NCBI GenBank assembly: GCA_037043455.1
Contig: JAWPHD010011052.1
Span: forward strand, 1 to 64,000
Length of the DNA stretch: 64,000 nt
Origin: Cyrtodaria siliqua
Taxonomy: Eukaryota > Mollusca > Bivalvia > Adapedonta > Hiatellidae
Direction: 5' to 3'
In this document: positions 11,701-22,599 of the stretch, piece after piece
Layout: every line of letters begins with the position of its first letter
Numbering within the stretch: the stretch's first letter is position 1
The notes under the pieces: model-generated
What the model was told of the DNA's origin: nothing
The model's input: the letters and a program-made list of their open reading frames with translations, nothing else
The model's database searches: none
Position numbers and translations under genes: made by a program

Positions 11701-12578
11701 ACATGTCCAGGCAGTGGAGATGTCTGTACTTGATCATTTTGCTAGCGGACATGTGTTGTGGAATCAGCCGCTATGTGCTCTGATACACTTCCAAATTACT
11801 AACAAACTTACTGATCAATAACAGTTTATTTTTAAACCGTCTTGCAAGTGTAACCTTGAACATTTCCCTATTGTAAAAGCAGACCACTGTACGGAAGTAT
11901 ACCATTCAATAAACAATAAAGAAATAAAGCCACACCATCCGATATTTGCGAATAAACCAACGTATTGCGTTTCAAATATACACCGTTGTTCAAACAGTCG
12001 ATTCCTTCGTAAAGCTAAAATGACCTGTTACTTCATTATGGACAGTGAAATTACCTGTTTCTTCATTATGGACACTGAAATGACCTGTTACTTAATTATG
12101 GACACTGAAATGACCTGTTACTTAATTATGGACACTGAAATGACCTGTTACTTAATTATGGATACTGAAATGACCTGTTACTTCATTATGGACACTGAAA
12201 TTACCTGTTTCTTCATTATGGACACTGAAATGACCTGTTACTTAATTATAGACACTGAAATGACCTGTTACTTAATTATGGACACTGAAATGACCTGTTA
12301 CTTTATTATGGACACTGAAATGACCTGTTACTTCATTATGGACACTGAAATGACCTGTTACTTCATTATGGATACTGAAATGACCTGTAACTTCATTATG
12401 GACACTGAAATGACCTGTTACTTCATTATGGACACTGAAATGACCTGTTACTTCATTATGGATACATCTGTCACTACCTTTCATTTAGAGTAACGTTTGT
12501 ATTAATATGTTATCAGTACTTACCTGACTGAATGTACAGCATAACAGCGCCGACAAGCAGAAAGCGTTGTATTTCCAT
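8796..12578 (-). CDS. Secreted SUEL/rhamnose-binding-lectin-like protein, partial three-exon model
   Basis: Three minus-strand exons join in phase. Exon 1 (12524-12578) starts MEIQRFLLVGAVMLY, a good signal peptide, and ends at GTAAGT. Exon 2 (10471-10857) has a TTTTAG acceptor and a GTATAC donor. It encodes about 129 residues with many cysteines, including LSCEPGSVIAIG and a C-terminal TTHYMFIQYHC, which fits a SUEL-type galactose/rhamnose-binding lectin domain. Exon 3 (8796-8994; CTACAG acceptor, GTAGAG donor, phase 1 to 2) encodes YLWSAGFPISN and SLSCDCSVESDNC, loosely CUB-like. The donor at its end implies further exons to the left that I did not find. Known members are secreted carbohydrate-binding proteins; function here is inferred. 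The introns hold two MITEs and a minisatellite. Confidence 0.6.
9477..9854. mobile_element. Foldback/MITE-like element, 378 bp with about 53-bp terminal inverted repeats
   Basis: The left end (TTTTTAGTGGTAAATAAAAA...) is almost perfectly repeated in inverted orientation at the right end (...TTTTTATTTACCACTAAAAA), for about 53 bp with one or two differences. A second inner pair (GATGGGGCTTTTCC near 9557 and GAAAATGCCCCATC near 9761) extends the symmetry. The middle has an 85-codon minus-strand frame (9535-9792) containing FCLECLSKNGF; whether it is a real captured coding piece is unknown. It lies in intron 2 of the lectin-like gene. Confidence 0.6.
10115..10455. mobile_element. MITE family A, copy 1
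   Basis: Ends are inverted repeats: TTAAAGGAACTAACCGCC at the left and GGCGGGATAGTTACTTTAA at the right. The reverse complement is roughly 75-80% identical over its full length to 40785-41133, including an internal TA run and TTTAACCAGCC. Its inner edge lies about 15 bp from the donor of lectin exon 2. Confidence 0.65.
10858..12019. other. Intron 1 of the lectin-like gene; no gene seen
   Basis: Contains a diverged tandem duplication: about 10990-11100 and 11125-11245 share GCAGACTCTGTTTCAT / GCAGGCTCTGTTCAT, GAGAGGT, CTCACGCC and TATTCTAC. Nothing else recognised. Confidence 0.35.
12020..12470. repeat. 30-bp minisatellite, about 15 copies
   Basis: Head-to-tail units of TGACCTGTTACTTCATTATGG followed by ACACTGAAA, with single-base variants (TTAATT, TTTATT, GATACT). 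The unit length is a multiple of three and lacks stops in one frame on each strand. It therefore yields artificial open frames of a repeated decapeptide on plus and a different one on minus. It sits in the first intron of the lectin-like gene, about 50 bp from its exon 1. There are no unique spacers between units, so it is not a CRISPR array. Confidence 0.9.
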
Positions 12579-12923
12579 GTTTGTCTTTTCCTTGTATGAA
12601 ATCAATAAATCACGTATTCAATTTCTACGTCCGTTAAAATGTATTTTTCTTGTATTTATGAACGTTAAACTACACTTTAAATGCTTGTACTGCTATTATA
12701 GCCAATGCGTAAATACTCGACAAGGAAGAAACATACAGTATGTATGTATGTTTGAATAGGTATATTTGTAAAATATTTGTAAAGACAATACGACTGTGAT
12801 TGTGTGTCTCCTTTAATAACACTTATCTTCCGCATTTCGGTCGAAAATTATTTATGTGTTTATGCAGTCGGATGACCTATTTTTGTATTTTCAATAACAA
12901 AATGTTTTAAATAAATATGCAGA
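12579..12923. promoter_or_regulatory. 5' flank of the lectin-like gene
   Basis: This is the region upstream of the signal-peptide exon on the minus strand. It is AT-rich; no clear TATA box at a fixed distance can be chosen. No gene seen. Confidence 0.25.
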
Positions 12924-14492
12924 ATCATCGTTCGGTCTTTTTCGTTCAGCTCGGTGTGCACCGGAATTGTCTCGTCGATTTCCGTAATCGTTTAAAATAC
13001 CGGATCACGGAAATCGACGAGGTTGTTCTCGTACGGTGCATACACACATATATAGGCAGCTACAATAATACATCTTCCTTATGAGACCTTTTGGAGTTAT
13101 ATGATAAATAGAAACTCACATTGAATTTCATGCCTATTTTGTATTTTACCAGTTGGATAAATATGATGCTAGGTATAGCCTCACATCATATATTTTTATC
13201 CAGTTCGTTTTAATAAAAAACAATATTAAATGGGCACTAATGTAAAATCCTTTATATGTATAACTATGATAACATATACAGCTGCTATAAAACATCAAAC
13301 ATAGAGGATACACATGAATGCCTGTTTAATATTGCTTTCATTAAACTCGTTAGATATTTTTATCATTAGACAGTTCATTTGATGCTCGTCTGGTCTCGCA
13401 TCATATCAGTTGTATACATCCAGTTGCCTCAGTTCAATATTTAATAGGCATGAATATGATGTTCGTATGCAGGAGATTGTGACCGGGTCACACCAATGGG
13501 TTCAGAAAAATGATACTAGTAGCCCCCTTTCTTGAATTTTAGCATATAAAGGGGTAGTGCTATAACTGGTCGGACCAGTGTCAGTATAATGTGACTGGGT
13601 GGGGTATCATGCTACGAGTCTACGGCCTGGTATTCCAGTGAGGCAGCACTATAAAGTTGAGCATTGAGTTCAATTCTACAAGTAGACACCGTCGTGATAT
13701 GACTGAACATATTATTAAAAGCGACGTTAAACCCCATACATACTATATTACAAGTATGTTTACCACATTACTAGAAAAAAACGCCACATTACGTACATGT
13801 TACTAATGTAGCTGCCGAAATGTATCGTTGCCACTCCTGGAGAATCTGTACGGGGCGGGGACAGGTTAGTGCATAGTACGAAATGTTAGATCAATGAAAT
13901 GTACACACAAACGTTGACGCTGTTTATTTTGTATGGCTTATCATGAGACTCTGACAATTTCAAACACACAAATTATACTTGGAATTATAAAGAAATACCC
14001 AATAATCATTTTTATCTTTTCAGTTTCGTATATTGAGTATCAAATTTGTGAAAACAATTACCAAAGCTGTATGGGTGATGTGAAAGTCATATTAATATAC
14101 ATGTGCCAAACAAAATTCAACTACTTAAACTAAAGCACTTATAAACAATCTGCAATTTTGTTATTGTACGCTACGAAGTAGATGGGATCCCGAACTAAAA
14201 GTTAGGATCTACATCAATAACTGTAGTACGAACGTCAGCGCTTATAAGCTTGTGTGATAGCGAATGCACTATCGTGTCTTCGCTGCGTACAAATTCCCCA
14301 GGAGTGGATGTCGTGTGTTGACGTTGCATATTTCGTATGATGACGTCGTATGTTGCTTCCGTCTCCTCCTTACGACATCGAATAACGGAACGCCTCGGTG
14401 ATTTCCGTAATTCGGTATTTGTAACGGTTACGGAAATCGACGAGGTAATTCGAGTTACTCACCGAGCTGAACGGAAACTACCGAGCGGTGAT
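12924..14492. mobile_element. Non-autonomous DNA transposon, about 1.57 kb with about 65-bp inverted termini
   Basis: Left end and reverse-complemented right end share TCGGT, then CGTTCAGCTCGGTG, then CTCGTCGATTTCCGTAA followed by CGTT, spread over about 65 bp. Each end is itself partly palindromic: CGTCGATTTCCGT at 12973 faces ACGGAAATCGACG at 13007, and the same pair recurs at 14399-14442. The interior has no transposase. It includes a SINE (13480-13742), so part of the length is a later insertion. Confidence 0.6.
13480..13742 (+). repeat. SINE with the GCAGCACTATAAAGTTG ... GCGACGTTAAACCCC 3' block
   Basis: The 3' half has GGCAGCACTATAAAGTTGAG, TTCTACAAGTAGACACCGTC, a TGATATGACTGAA block and a GCGACGTTAAACCCC end. 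These phrases are familiar from a very widespread bivalve SINE. The 5' half (GTGACCGGGTCACACC) may include its tRNA-related head. It is inside the inverted-repeat element. Confidence 0.6.
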
Positions 14493-15639
14493 TGGACCTT
14501 CTCTTATTACACTTGTGAATCATGATATTTATCTCAATTCTTTTCTTGCATCCTACACCGCAAGTTATGGGGTAAGTACACTTATAATAGATAACCATGT
14601 ATTACAGACTAAGACTGTTTAACAAGTATGACTGTATCACAATAAAAACAAGATATAGTTTTAGTTATTTGTCGGCTTGGTAAATGTATGTTCAACTATT
14701 TTATAATTTTTTATAGTATTGCTACTTGTGATTTTTTAAACGTACCTCACTTACAACATTAATTTGGTCCATTAATTTATCTGGATCCGCCCAACATTCA
14801 AGATGGCCACCGTTGCTAAAATATACTCTGAAACTATGTCATAACACAATGGAATAATAACCAAAGAAATATGCATGGCATAGTTGTCTTGTATACATTT
14901 TGATATTGAACGTTCACAAAAGTAATATTCATAAAATGCTCATTAAATAATTGCATATGTGTTTGTTTCACTTTCGGCTGTGTTTTAGTGACCGGCAGGT
15001 AATATCTCCGCATGCCTCCACCACAAAAATAATCGACCGTCATATATAACCTTACATGTGTTGAAAGTGACGATTTGAAGTCTGATAATTTATATGCGGA
15101 CGATATACCTGCATAGCAGTCACTCAAACAAAACAGGAAATAATACAAATATATAATATATTGTTTAATGTGCATGTTATAAATTACTTTGGTGAACAGT
15201 TTTAGTATTGATTTCAGTTTCGTTTTTAACCGGAAAGAAACAGTTCTCTGGTAAAAAAATGGAATATATGCACGAGTTCTTCCGCGTACTAGCAATAATT
15301 ATACGCGGTAGAACGAGTGTATATATCCCAATACAAATATAACATTTTATTGCATACGCATTTTTTAATAAAAAAAACCAATAATTAGAACAAACCAATA
15401 GTGTTTAACATTTAAGTTTCATCAAAAAAAATAATTTGAAACACACATGCTGTCATAACATCGTGGGAATATTTCACAATGGAACAAACATACCATAATG
15501 TTTACATCACCTGACAGTGAACTGAGAATCCCTGGTAATGAGTATGCAGAAAAGAATTTTACTAAAGAAAACGTCATAACGTCAATATAAACGCGTCAAT
15601 ATGGGCGAAAATTGACGTGTGTGTGTTACCTTGAAAGAG
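14493..15639. other. No gene seen
   Basis: A 153-codon minus-strand frame (14834-15295) has hydrophobic stretches but no recognisable domain and an AT-rich composition like its surroundings; I do not call it a gene. The phrase ATTCAAGATGGCCACC near 14797 has a diverged counterpart near 17381, which suggests a decayed repeat. Confidence 0.35.
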
Positions 15640-16130
15640 TAGATATAAAAACAAACAAGAAAAGTAGCATTCATGGACAACAGCCAACCGCAAACACACA
15701 CAGAAACAAACAACAACTATAAATATGAAAAAAAAGGCAAGACATGACTTCACACACATTAAAGGGTTGACAACAGGGCCACCGCCTTGGAACGGTCAGT
15801 GGCAGAAAAGGCCGATAGGGGTTTAAGACAGGTTCTAGAGTCCACTAAACCTCACTATTACACTTGTAATAATATTGTCATCCCAATAAACGGGACAGTG
15901 TAAGTAACGGTATCCCGCCAGGTTATAATCTCTAACAAACAAGGCAGCATTAATAGGCAATATAAGTAAAATACATAAATGATCATGTGTATATAATATA
16001 AAATAAACCAAAGCCTATAAAGCCACAAAGTAAGTACTCAATGGCTTGACAGAAGACAGAGCAACAACCTTTAAGGGTACTACAATACAAGATTTAAGAC
16101 AAACATCAAACGCTACCGTCATATAAGGAT
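15640..16130 (-). repeat. 3' tail of the RT element, minus-strand copy
   Basis: Downstream of the RT stop codon. The reverse complement reads GACGGTAGCGTTTGATGTTT, later an ACTGTCCCGTTTATTGGGATGAC-like block, CCGTTCCAAGGCGGTGGCCC, and a TTGTTTGTTTCTG block. The same order of blocks recurs at 39961-40440, 50827-51660, 52520-52830 and 55600-55870, and in reverse at 49520-49690 and 53530-53680. Confidence 0.65.
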
Positions 16131-17335
16131 TTAGGTAGATGTCACCACAGGGTCCACACTCTGTGCGGTCATCGCACAATCAAAGAGGAAATCATAGTGA
16201 CGAACTGTAAAAGGGTCCACCACCAAGCATGCAGTACGTTGCAAAATGATAGGGTCATAATCTCTTTTGATAAACTTTTTAACAAGTTTAACAAAGATAG
16301 TATGAAAGTGATCATGACCAAGAATCTTACGAAGTTTATAAATCACATCACCATAGAAGTCAGGTTGTGATAGTCCTTGTCGCAGAAGAGTACTTAAAGT
16401 ACTTTTATATTTGGAAAGAAGATCAGGGTTACGATAATAAAACTTTGCAAAGGTTTTACGAAGTTTATGGTAACGGTAACCTTGATTGAGTAACTTTTTA
16501 GTTATGCAAAGATTACGAATATTAAAGTCCTCAACTTGAGTACAAGCTCTAGAAAAACGAATAAGTTGAGACACATACACCCCATAAGAAGTTGCTCGGG
16601 GAACATCCTCATCCAAGTGGGGATAATTAACAATGTCAAAATTAAAATCATCTCTCTTGTCATAGATTTTGCTAATTATTTTACCATTTTCAATCGAGAG
16701 ATCTAAATCAAGACAAGAGGCGTTATTATCAGATATATTAGCTTTGTTAAGCTGAAGTTCTTTAGGATAAATATAATTAACCATAGTTGGAAAGAAAGGG
16801 TTGTCAATGTTCAATATGTCATCCAGATACCAAGAGGTGTCATTAAAGGCTTCAATAACATCTGCCTGGGTATCTGGTGAAAGACTCAACATGAAATCCC
16901 TTTCATAGCAAAATAAGAACAAATCTGCAAGTGGTGCACAGTTCGTACCCATAGGGATACCAACAATTTGTCTATAAACGGTGGTTCCATACCTGACGAA
17001 AATATTATCTAATAGGAAGATGAGTGCTTCACAAACTTCATAGCAAGTCCACATAGTATAATTGTCTAAACTACCGTTAGTAAAAAACGCTTTTATATTA
17101 TTACATGCCAAAAATGTAGTATTTTCTCTAGCGAATGTTTTTGAATAAGAGAAATTAGCTTGTATTTAATAAGGTGATGTGGTAAGGTTATATATAGTGT
17201 AGAGAAGTCATAAGTGCTTATTGATGAAACTTGACCTTTATTGAACATTTTATAAAGAACGTCTCCTGAATTTTTTATAGACCAAAATAAATTAATCCCA
17301 GAGTTTTCATAACTTCTCAGGAATATTGCTCTTGA
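16131..17335 (-). mobile_element. Reverse transcriptase remnant (Penelope-like or related retroelement)
   Basis: The 326-codon frame ends at 16131 and holds VGIPMGTNCAPL, then WYLDDIL (the YxDD catalytic block), then SCLDLDLSIENGKIISKIYD and YGVYVSQLIRFSRAC. This is the conserved order of an RT palm and thumb in a family abundant in molluscs and cnidarians. Upstream of 17111 the coding continues in other frames to about 17335, so the copy is frameshifted and 5'-truncated. One residue seems missing after APL. A second copy of the same family on the plus strand hosts the Polinton. I see no GIY-YIG nuclease, so the Penelope assignment is tentative. Confidence 0.65.
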
Positions 17336-18168
17336 TGTCTACCAGTAGGTGATCCTAGCACATTTTTAGGTCGGCCAGAAATTCAAGATTGCCGCCACGG
17401 CTAAAAACATATTTTAAAATACAGTTTGTGGCGACTACTTCTCAAAAACGATCAATGATATTGATTTGAAACCTTTACTAAAATGACTGACACGACATGT
17501 AGTTGGTCCTAACCAAACTTCAGGACTGTTATTCATTCGATCATTGGAGATCGCTGAGCCCGATACTTATATTTAGTTATCGGTGGTACATGTTCAATTG
17601 CTTTTGTTTTCTTACTTAATTTTCGATTCGGTGGTTCCACTACTCCGGCCGAAAAAAGGCTCTGGGTATTGTTTAACCACTCATAGGATATTTTGTCTGC
17701 TTTTTAATTTAGTCTTTTGGCTGTTACTTGTGATATGCAGGCTGCATAACCGCTGCTCCCAACTAAATTCCATTTTGTTTATTTCGCTCTTCGGGGCATA
17801 GTATTTTGTTGGATACTGGGACCATACGCCGCTGGACATGGGGGAGGAAAATCTCTATGTCCACCGCCATATGCATGCCATCTTCGGGATGGTTACAATT
17901 ATGTACTATTGATTTTATGAACATTGAGTTCTACTCAACCCAGGGCTAGAGGGCGTGAGCGGTAGCTTGCATATTTCACTACCGTTCATGAACAGTCTGA
18001 GTCAAACCGAGACTGCAATATTTTGTATGTGTCGTGTTCGGCCGTTTCCAATGGTCCATTATCATACTCTTTCATTACGATTCGATGTCAAACATAGTTG
18101 CCGGCGACCATCTTTGTTTACATAGAGTTTATAGGAACATCTTGTGCCGATTACACCTCTGAAATTAG
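17336..18168. other. No gene seen; repeat-like sequence
   Basis: Contains phrases (CTACTCCGGCCGAAAAAAGG; CAACCCAGGGCTAGAGGGCG) that look like parts of dispersed elements, but no second copy is in this window. No coding signal beyond chance open frames. Confidence 0.3.
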
Positions 18169-18520
18169 TTGACGGATCACTCTAGCACCTTCATTTATTA
18201 TTTAATCTTTGACAAACTTGCACAGATTGGTAATATCAATAAAATCTCGAGCAAGTTCAAAAACCAGTCAGATCAAATCAGTAACACCAGAGTTATGGCC
18301 CTTGATTTACTGAAAACATGCCATTTGCTGCCTTGTGAACACTCTAGCACCTTCATTTATTAATTGATCTTTTCCAAACTTGCACAGATTGTTCATATCT
18401 ATCTAAGGCCGGAAACCAGCCAGATCGGATCAGTAACACCAGAGTTAAGGCCCTTGTTTTGCTAAAGAAATAGCAATTTTCTGCCTTGTGAACACTTCAG
18501 CAACTTTCTTTTACCAAACC
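18169..18520 (+). repeat. About 160-bp tandem repeat, just over two units
   Basis: CACTCTAGCACCTTCATTTA starts at 18178 and again at 18340, and a third start (CACTTCAGCAAC) lies at 18493. Each unit contains AAACTTGCACAGATTG, CAGTAACACCAGAGTTA and GGCCCTTG. Similar units are frequent in mollusc genomes. Confidence 0.65.
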
Positions 18521-18689
18521 TTGCTATTGTCTTTAAATCAAAGAAAGCTAGGACAAGAAACTACAAGAACCAGAGGTTTAATATTTTCCATTTATCATAA
18601 TCTTATGGTCCTCTACCAAGTGTATTCAAATGGTGACCCTGGGATCAAAGTTGGCCCTGAACCAGGGGTCACATGTTTTACAGATATTA

Positions 18690-19012
18690 ACGCTTCTTTC
18701 TCGATTTACATCTCCCTATTGAAATGGTAAAATAATTAGCAAAATCTATCACAAGAGAGATGATTTTAATTTTGATATTGTTAATTATCACCATTTAGAT
18801 GGGGATGTTCCCCGAGCAACTTCTTATGGGGTCTATGCGTCTCAACTTATTCGTTTTTCTATAGCTTGTACTCGAGTTTAGGACTTTAATATTCGTAATC
18901 TTTGTATAAATAAAAACTACTCCATCGGGGCTACCGTAACCATAAACTTCGTAAAACCTTTGCAAAATGTGATTATCGTAACCCTGATCTTCATTCCAAA
19001 TATAAAAGTAGT
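18690..19012 (+). mobile_element. Second RT copy, left piece
   Basis: The plus strand matches the reverse complement of about 16440-16740. It reads from the block before SKIYHKRDDFNFDIVNY through VPRATSYGVYASQLIRF to the sequence around NPDL, with several stops and small deletions. It stops abruptly at a TTAA (19013-19016), where the 457-bp repeat begins. The continuation is at 22468-22584. Confidence 0.75.
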
Positions 19013-19016
19013 TTAA

Positions 19017-19473
19017 GGTCTCACAACACACTGCGATTTTACTGTGTTGGCCATAGGCAGTAAAGTCCAATTTTCCATTTTGAATCAAGCATTTACAGTC
19101 TAAAAGTATTTTTTTGGGAAAATACAGTTACTGCTGCTCATAAAAATCCACAAAATCTGGTACATAGCCCAGTTTGGTTTTTTTTTAATGTGAGTTGTGG
19201 CAGTCAATGTACTCTTTTCGGCTTTCACTAAACAGTTTGCACCTAAATTCATACGCATTTTGAGCACCCACAAATGTGTCACATTTTGCTGTCAGTGTCG
19301 TCTAATCGCTGTTCATCCAATCTCACACTATTGTTTTCTCACCTGCAACAAGAAAAGAAAATATCCATGGGCAATTATTAAAATATCTCAAACCGAAGAA
19401 CACACCCCTACTTTTTATGGTGTAAGAATCATCCTACAGTCACATGCAAGGGAGCTAAGTGCATAGTGAGACC
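19017..19473 (+). repeat. 457-bp direct repeat, left copy
   Basis: Starts GGTCTCACAACACACTGCG and ends GCATAGTGAGACC. Compared by eye with 22011-22467 it has the same length and about five substitutions, with no gaps. Confidence 0.9.
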
Positions 19474-20501
19474 TTCAAGGGGGGCTCATGTGTGTGCATG
19501 TCTTCAAAATCATACCCGCAACAACTATAGGTGACTACCTAACAAAAAAAATTGTTTATAGATACTTTTCTCATAGATTACATGAGTTTACGGCTCAAAA
19601 TGCAACATGCATCAATTTGCTTCGTGCCATATTCATGGAGCGAAAAAATCAGTAATTTTAATCTGAATCAAGTGTAGAAATTATTCAGTAACTTTTGTAT
19701 TCTAAGAGATTGTGTTCTTAAATTCTGTAGGATTTGTGTTGGATATGTATATAATATAAAAAAAGTGTGATGTTTGTCTTTCAGGCAGTGTTTCTTAATT
19801 TATTAATTGTTCACCTATGCCCATATATGATTGATTTTTTTTTTTAAATTTTTTTTTTTATTAAATGATGCTTTCTGAAACAGAAGTAGTGGTTAGACTT
19901 ATTTTCTAGTCAAAAATAGTTTATTATATTACCTGTCCTACAATGTCATTAAAGGCCATTCAAGTTGATGTCATCACAGGCATGGCTCCAATAAAACAAG
20001 CCCTCCCTTCTACTCTCAAATTGGCATCTTCTACCAGCTTCCTGTATAAAAAGATGAAATGGCTTTTACTTAGCACATGATTACAATATTGATAATAATG
20101 TTACTTAATATTACTATTTGAAAACCTAGCCATTTTATAAAACAAAATGTAGGGAAAAAATCAGAAAATATACCCAACAGTGATTTAAAAGGGGAACAAA
20201 TACATAAAACCAGCAGGGGAGTTAACTAGGAAACACTAAATGACACCACAACTTGCTAAAAGCAGAAAAACAACCGAAAACCACCGGCATGCAGATTAGT
20301 TTTCAAGAAATTATCACAATACAGATAACGCTACCAAATGTACATGAACAGCGCTTATCTTAAAAATCTATGAAATTATAACAATCGGTATATTTCATAC
20401 AAATGTCTGTCAATTCCATGTTATATCGGAACTGTTGATTAATCGCATTGAACCGCATTGCATGCACTTCATACATAGTTGTTAAATTCATCTCAAATTA
20501 C

Positions 20502-20575
20502 AGTCAGTCAGTCAGTCAGTCAGAGTCAGTCACAGAGTCAGTCAGTCAGTCAGTCTGAGTCAGTCAGTCAGTCAA
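20502..20575 (+). repeat. CAGT microsatellite
   Basis: Tandem CAGT/TCAG tetranucleotides with a few interruptions (CAGAGTCAGTCA). It makes an artificial serine-glutamine-valine open frame. Confidence 0.9.
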
Positions 20576-22010
20576 TGAAAATCAGTGATCAACTGCTTGC
20601 GACCGACTTCAGTATTTCTCCAGACGACACTGTACACCTACTCAAAGCAGTGAAAATTGAATGCAGACCATTCGGATCAGAGCGAAAAAGATAGTAGCAT
20701 ATTACTATACGTAATGCAGCACAACACGTAACATGCCAAAAATAAATTCAGTACAGATCTGCGGGAAAAAAATCTAGGCGACACAGGCAATCTTTACCGT
20801 GAATAATGATAGAACCAGAATTTAATGTCTTATTATGACGCGAAATTCACTTGAATTTCAATGATGTAATTCGCGTACATTTTTTTTATTCAAACATATA
20901 TTAGCACAGCTTTATTTCTTAGTGCAAAATAACATTTATAATCAGAATTCAGAACCGAAAACACTTTTAACGCCATTTTTTAATTTACGTAAAAAGAGAC
21001 GATGAAGAATGTAACAGTACATTAAAGTTTTGTCTGGATTTTTTTTCCTATATATAAACAAACACACAATATATTAGATGTTTTTTATTTGACTTGACGC
21101 GAAATTTGTATGAAATGCGCATGAAAAAATATCACGAGAGAACAAATTGCCTGCGTACAAATGGAATACAAGAAATGAGATGAATACGCTAAAATCTGGA
21201 ACGCCTCATTCAGCTAACACCAAGCATGAAACAATTTTATGTCTCGACAAATGTGCAACTGCAAACGACAAATCTTCCCAAAAGACACAGCGGTTCGAAA
21301 AAGGTTGTCACGCAACTTCAAAGCAAACAAGGAAGAGCGACTAAGTTAATAAACATATTTGATGAACATTCTCGACAAATAAGACGAACCGAACAGCGGT
21401 TTTGAAATTTGTTGCACTGCATAAGTGGGTGGGGTATTTTTCTAATATTGTCAATAGCTGAAATAAATAATTTGCTATACAAACACATACCTGTTAGATG
21501 TCATATGAAGCTGCTTTCCGTGAACATGTCCCTGGCATAGCGCGGTATATTGTATCCATTTGAACCCAACAGAAACGAGAACTAAACTTCCAGAAACAAT
21601 TTATCGACTCGCAAGCACAAACTTTTTTTGGCAAATTCAATCGAATATCCATCTTTCGCGGAATAGTTGATACTGCATGTACATGTGTATGCACTGAAAT
21701 ATGCACTGACAACATTTATATTGCGTTTCATCAAGATGTTTCATCGCCTGGAATCCATATCGACATTACGGAAGTGGTTTGGGAGTTCACTACAAACAGC
21801 ATACACAAAATAATCCATGTTGATCAAAGTATGGTCCATTTTCATGTGCAAAATCACTAATTTATGGCCAAATCCAACTAAAGTTCATTGCAATTCATCA
21901 TAAAATGTTCAATTCAACTTTTTCACACAGTTGAAAACATCAAACTCAGACATATTGATCTGTGTCAATGAAAGCTGTACTGAAAGCGTCTGGCTGATTG
22001 TTTCTGTTAA

Positions 22011-22467
22011 GGTCTCACAACACACTTCGATTTTACTGTGTTGGCCATAGGCAGTAAAGTCCAATTTTCCATTTTGAATCAAGCATTTACAGTCTAAAAG
22101 TATTTTTTTGGGAAAATACAGTTACTGCTGCTCATAAAAATCCACAAAATCCGGTACATAGCCCAGTTTGGTTTTTTTTTAATGTGAGTGGTGGCAGTCA
22201 AGGTACTCTTTTCGGCTTTCACTAAACAGTTTGCACCTAAATTCATACGCATTTTGAGCACCCACAAATGTGTCACATTTTGCTGTCAGTGTCGTCTAAT
22301 CGCTGTTCATCCAATCTCACACTATTGTTTTCTCACCTGCAACAAGAAAAGAAAATATCCATGGGCAATTATTAAAATATCTCAAACCGAAGAACACACC
22401 CCTACTTTTTATGGTGTAAGAATCATCCTACAGTCACATGCAAGGGAGCTAAGTGCATAGTAAGACC
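22011..22467 (+). repeat. 457-bp direct repeat, right copy
   Basis: Near-identical to the left copy; differences include ACTTCG for ACTGCG, TCCGG for TCTGG, GTGGTGG for GTTGTGG, CAAGGT for CAATGT and GTAAGACC for GTGAGACC. TTAA is present immediately on both sides. Confidence 0.9.
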
Positions 22468-22584
22468 TTAAGAACTCTTCTGCGACAAGGACAGTCACAA
22501 CCTGACTTCTATGGTGACGTGATTTACAAACTTCGTAAGATACTTGGTCATAATCACTTTCATACTATCTTTGTTAAAAGTGTT
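22468..22584 (+). mobile_element. Second RT copy, middle piece
   Basis: Resumes the RT coding after the TTAA insertion: the translation reads LLRQGQSQPDFYGDVIYKLR and then HFHTIFVKS, matching the block near 16290-16385 on the minus strand. It stops at the Polinton left boundary. Confidence 0.8.
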
Positions 22585-22599
22585 TGATTTAAACATATT

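Larger units (their letters stand above)
19017..22467. mobile_element. 3.45-kb insertion with 457-bp terminal direct repeats, flanked by TTAA
   Basis: The RT remnant is cut at TTAA (19013-19016) and resumes at TTAA (22468-22471). The insertion begins and ends with 457-bp direct copies. The interior (19474-22010) has no recognisable gag, pol or transposase, only AT-rich DNA and a CAGT microsatellite. Each direct copy has short inverted ends (GGTCTCAC ... GTGAGACC or GTAAGACC). The right copy alone is flanked by TTAA on both sides; the left copy has TTAA on the left but TTCA on the right. This fits either a composite of two TTAA-targeting elements (piggyBac-like site choice) or a non-autonomous element with long direct ends. 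Confidence 0.65.

Noticed and set aside
12020..12493. 157-codon and antisense 70-codon frames, and a CRISPR-like periodicity
   Set aside because: They are a pure 30-bp tandem repeat without unique spacers; the frames are a by-product of a unit length divisible by three.
14834..15295. 153-codon minus-strand frame
   Set aside because: No recognisable domain, composition like the AT-rich surroundings, and no splice or promoter support.
19017..22467. LTR retrotransposon with 457-bp LTRs
   Set aside because: No TG...CA ends, primer-binding site, polypurine tract or gag-pol; the TTAA junctions and a TTAA-flanked single copy point to a DNA element. Kept open as an alternative only.
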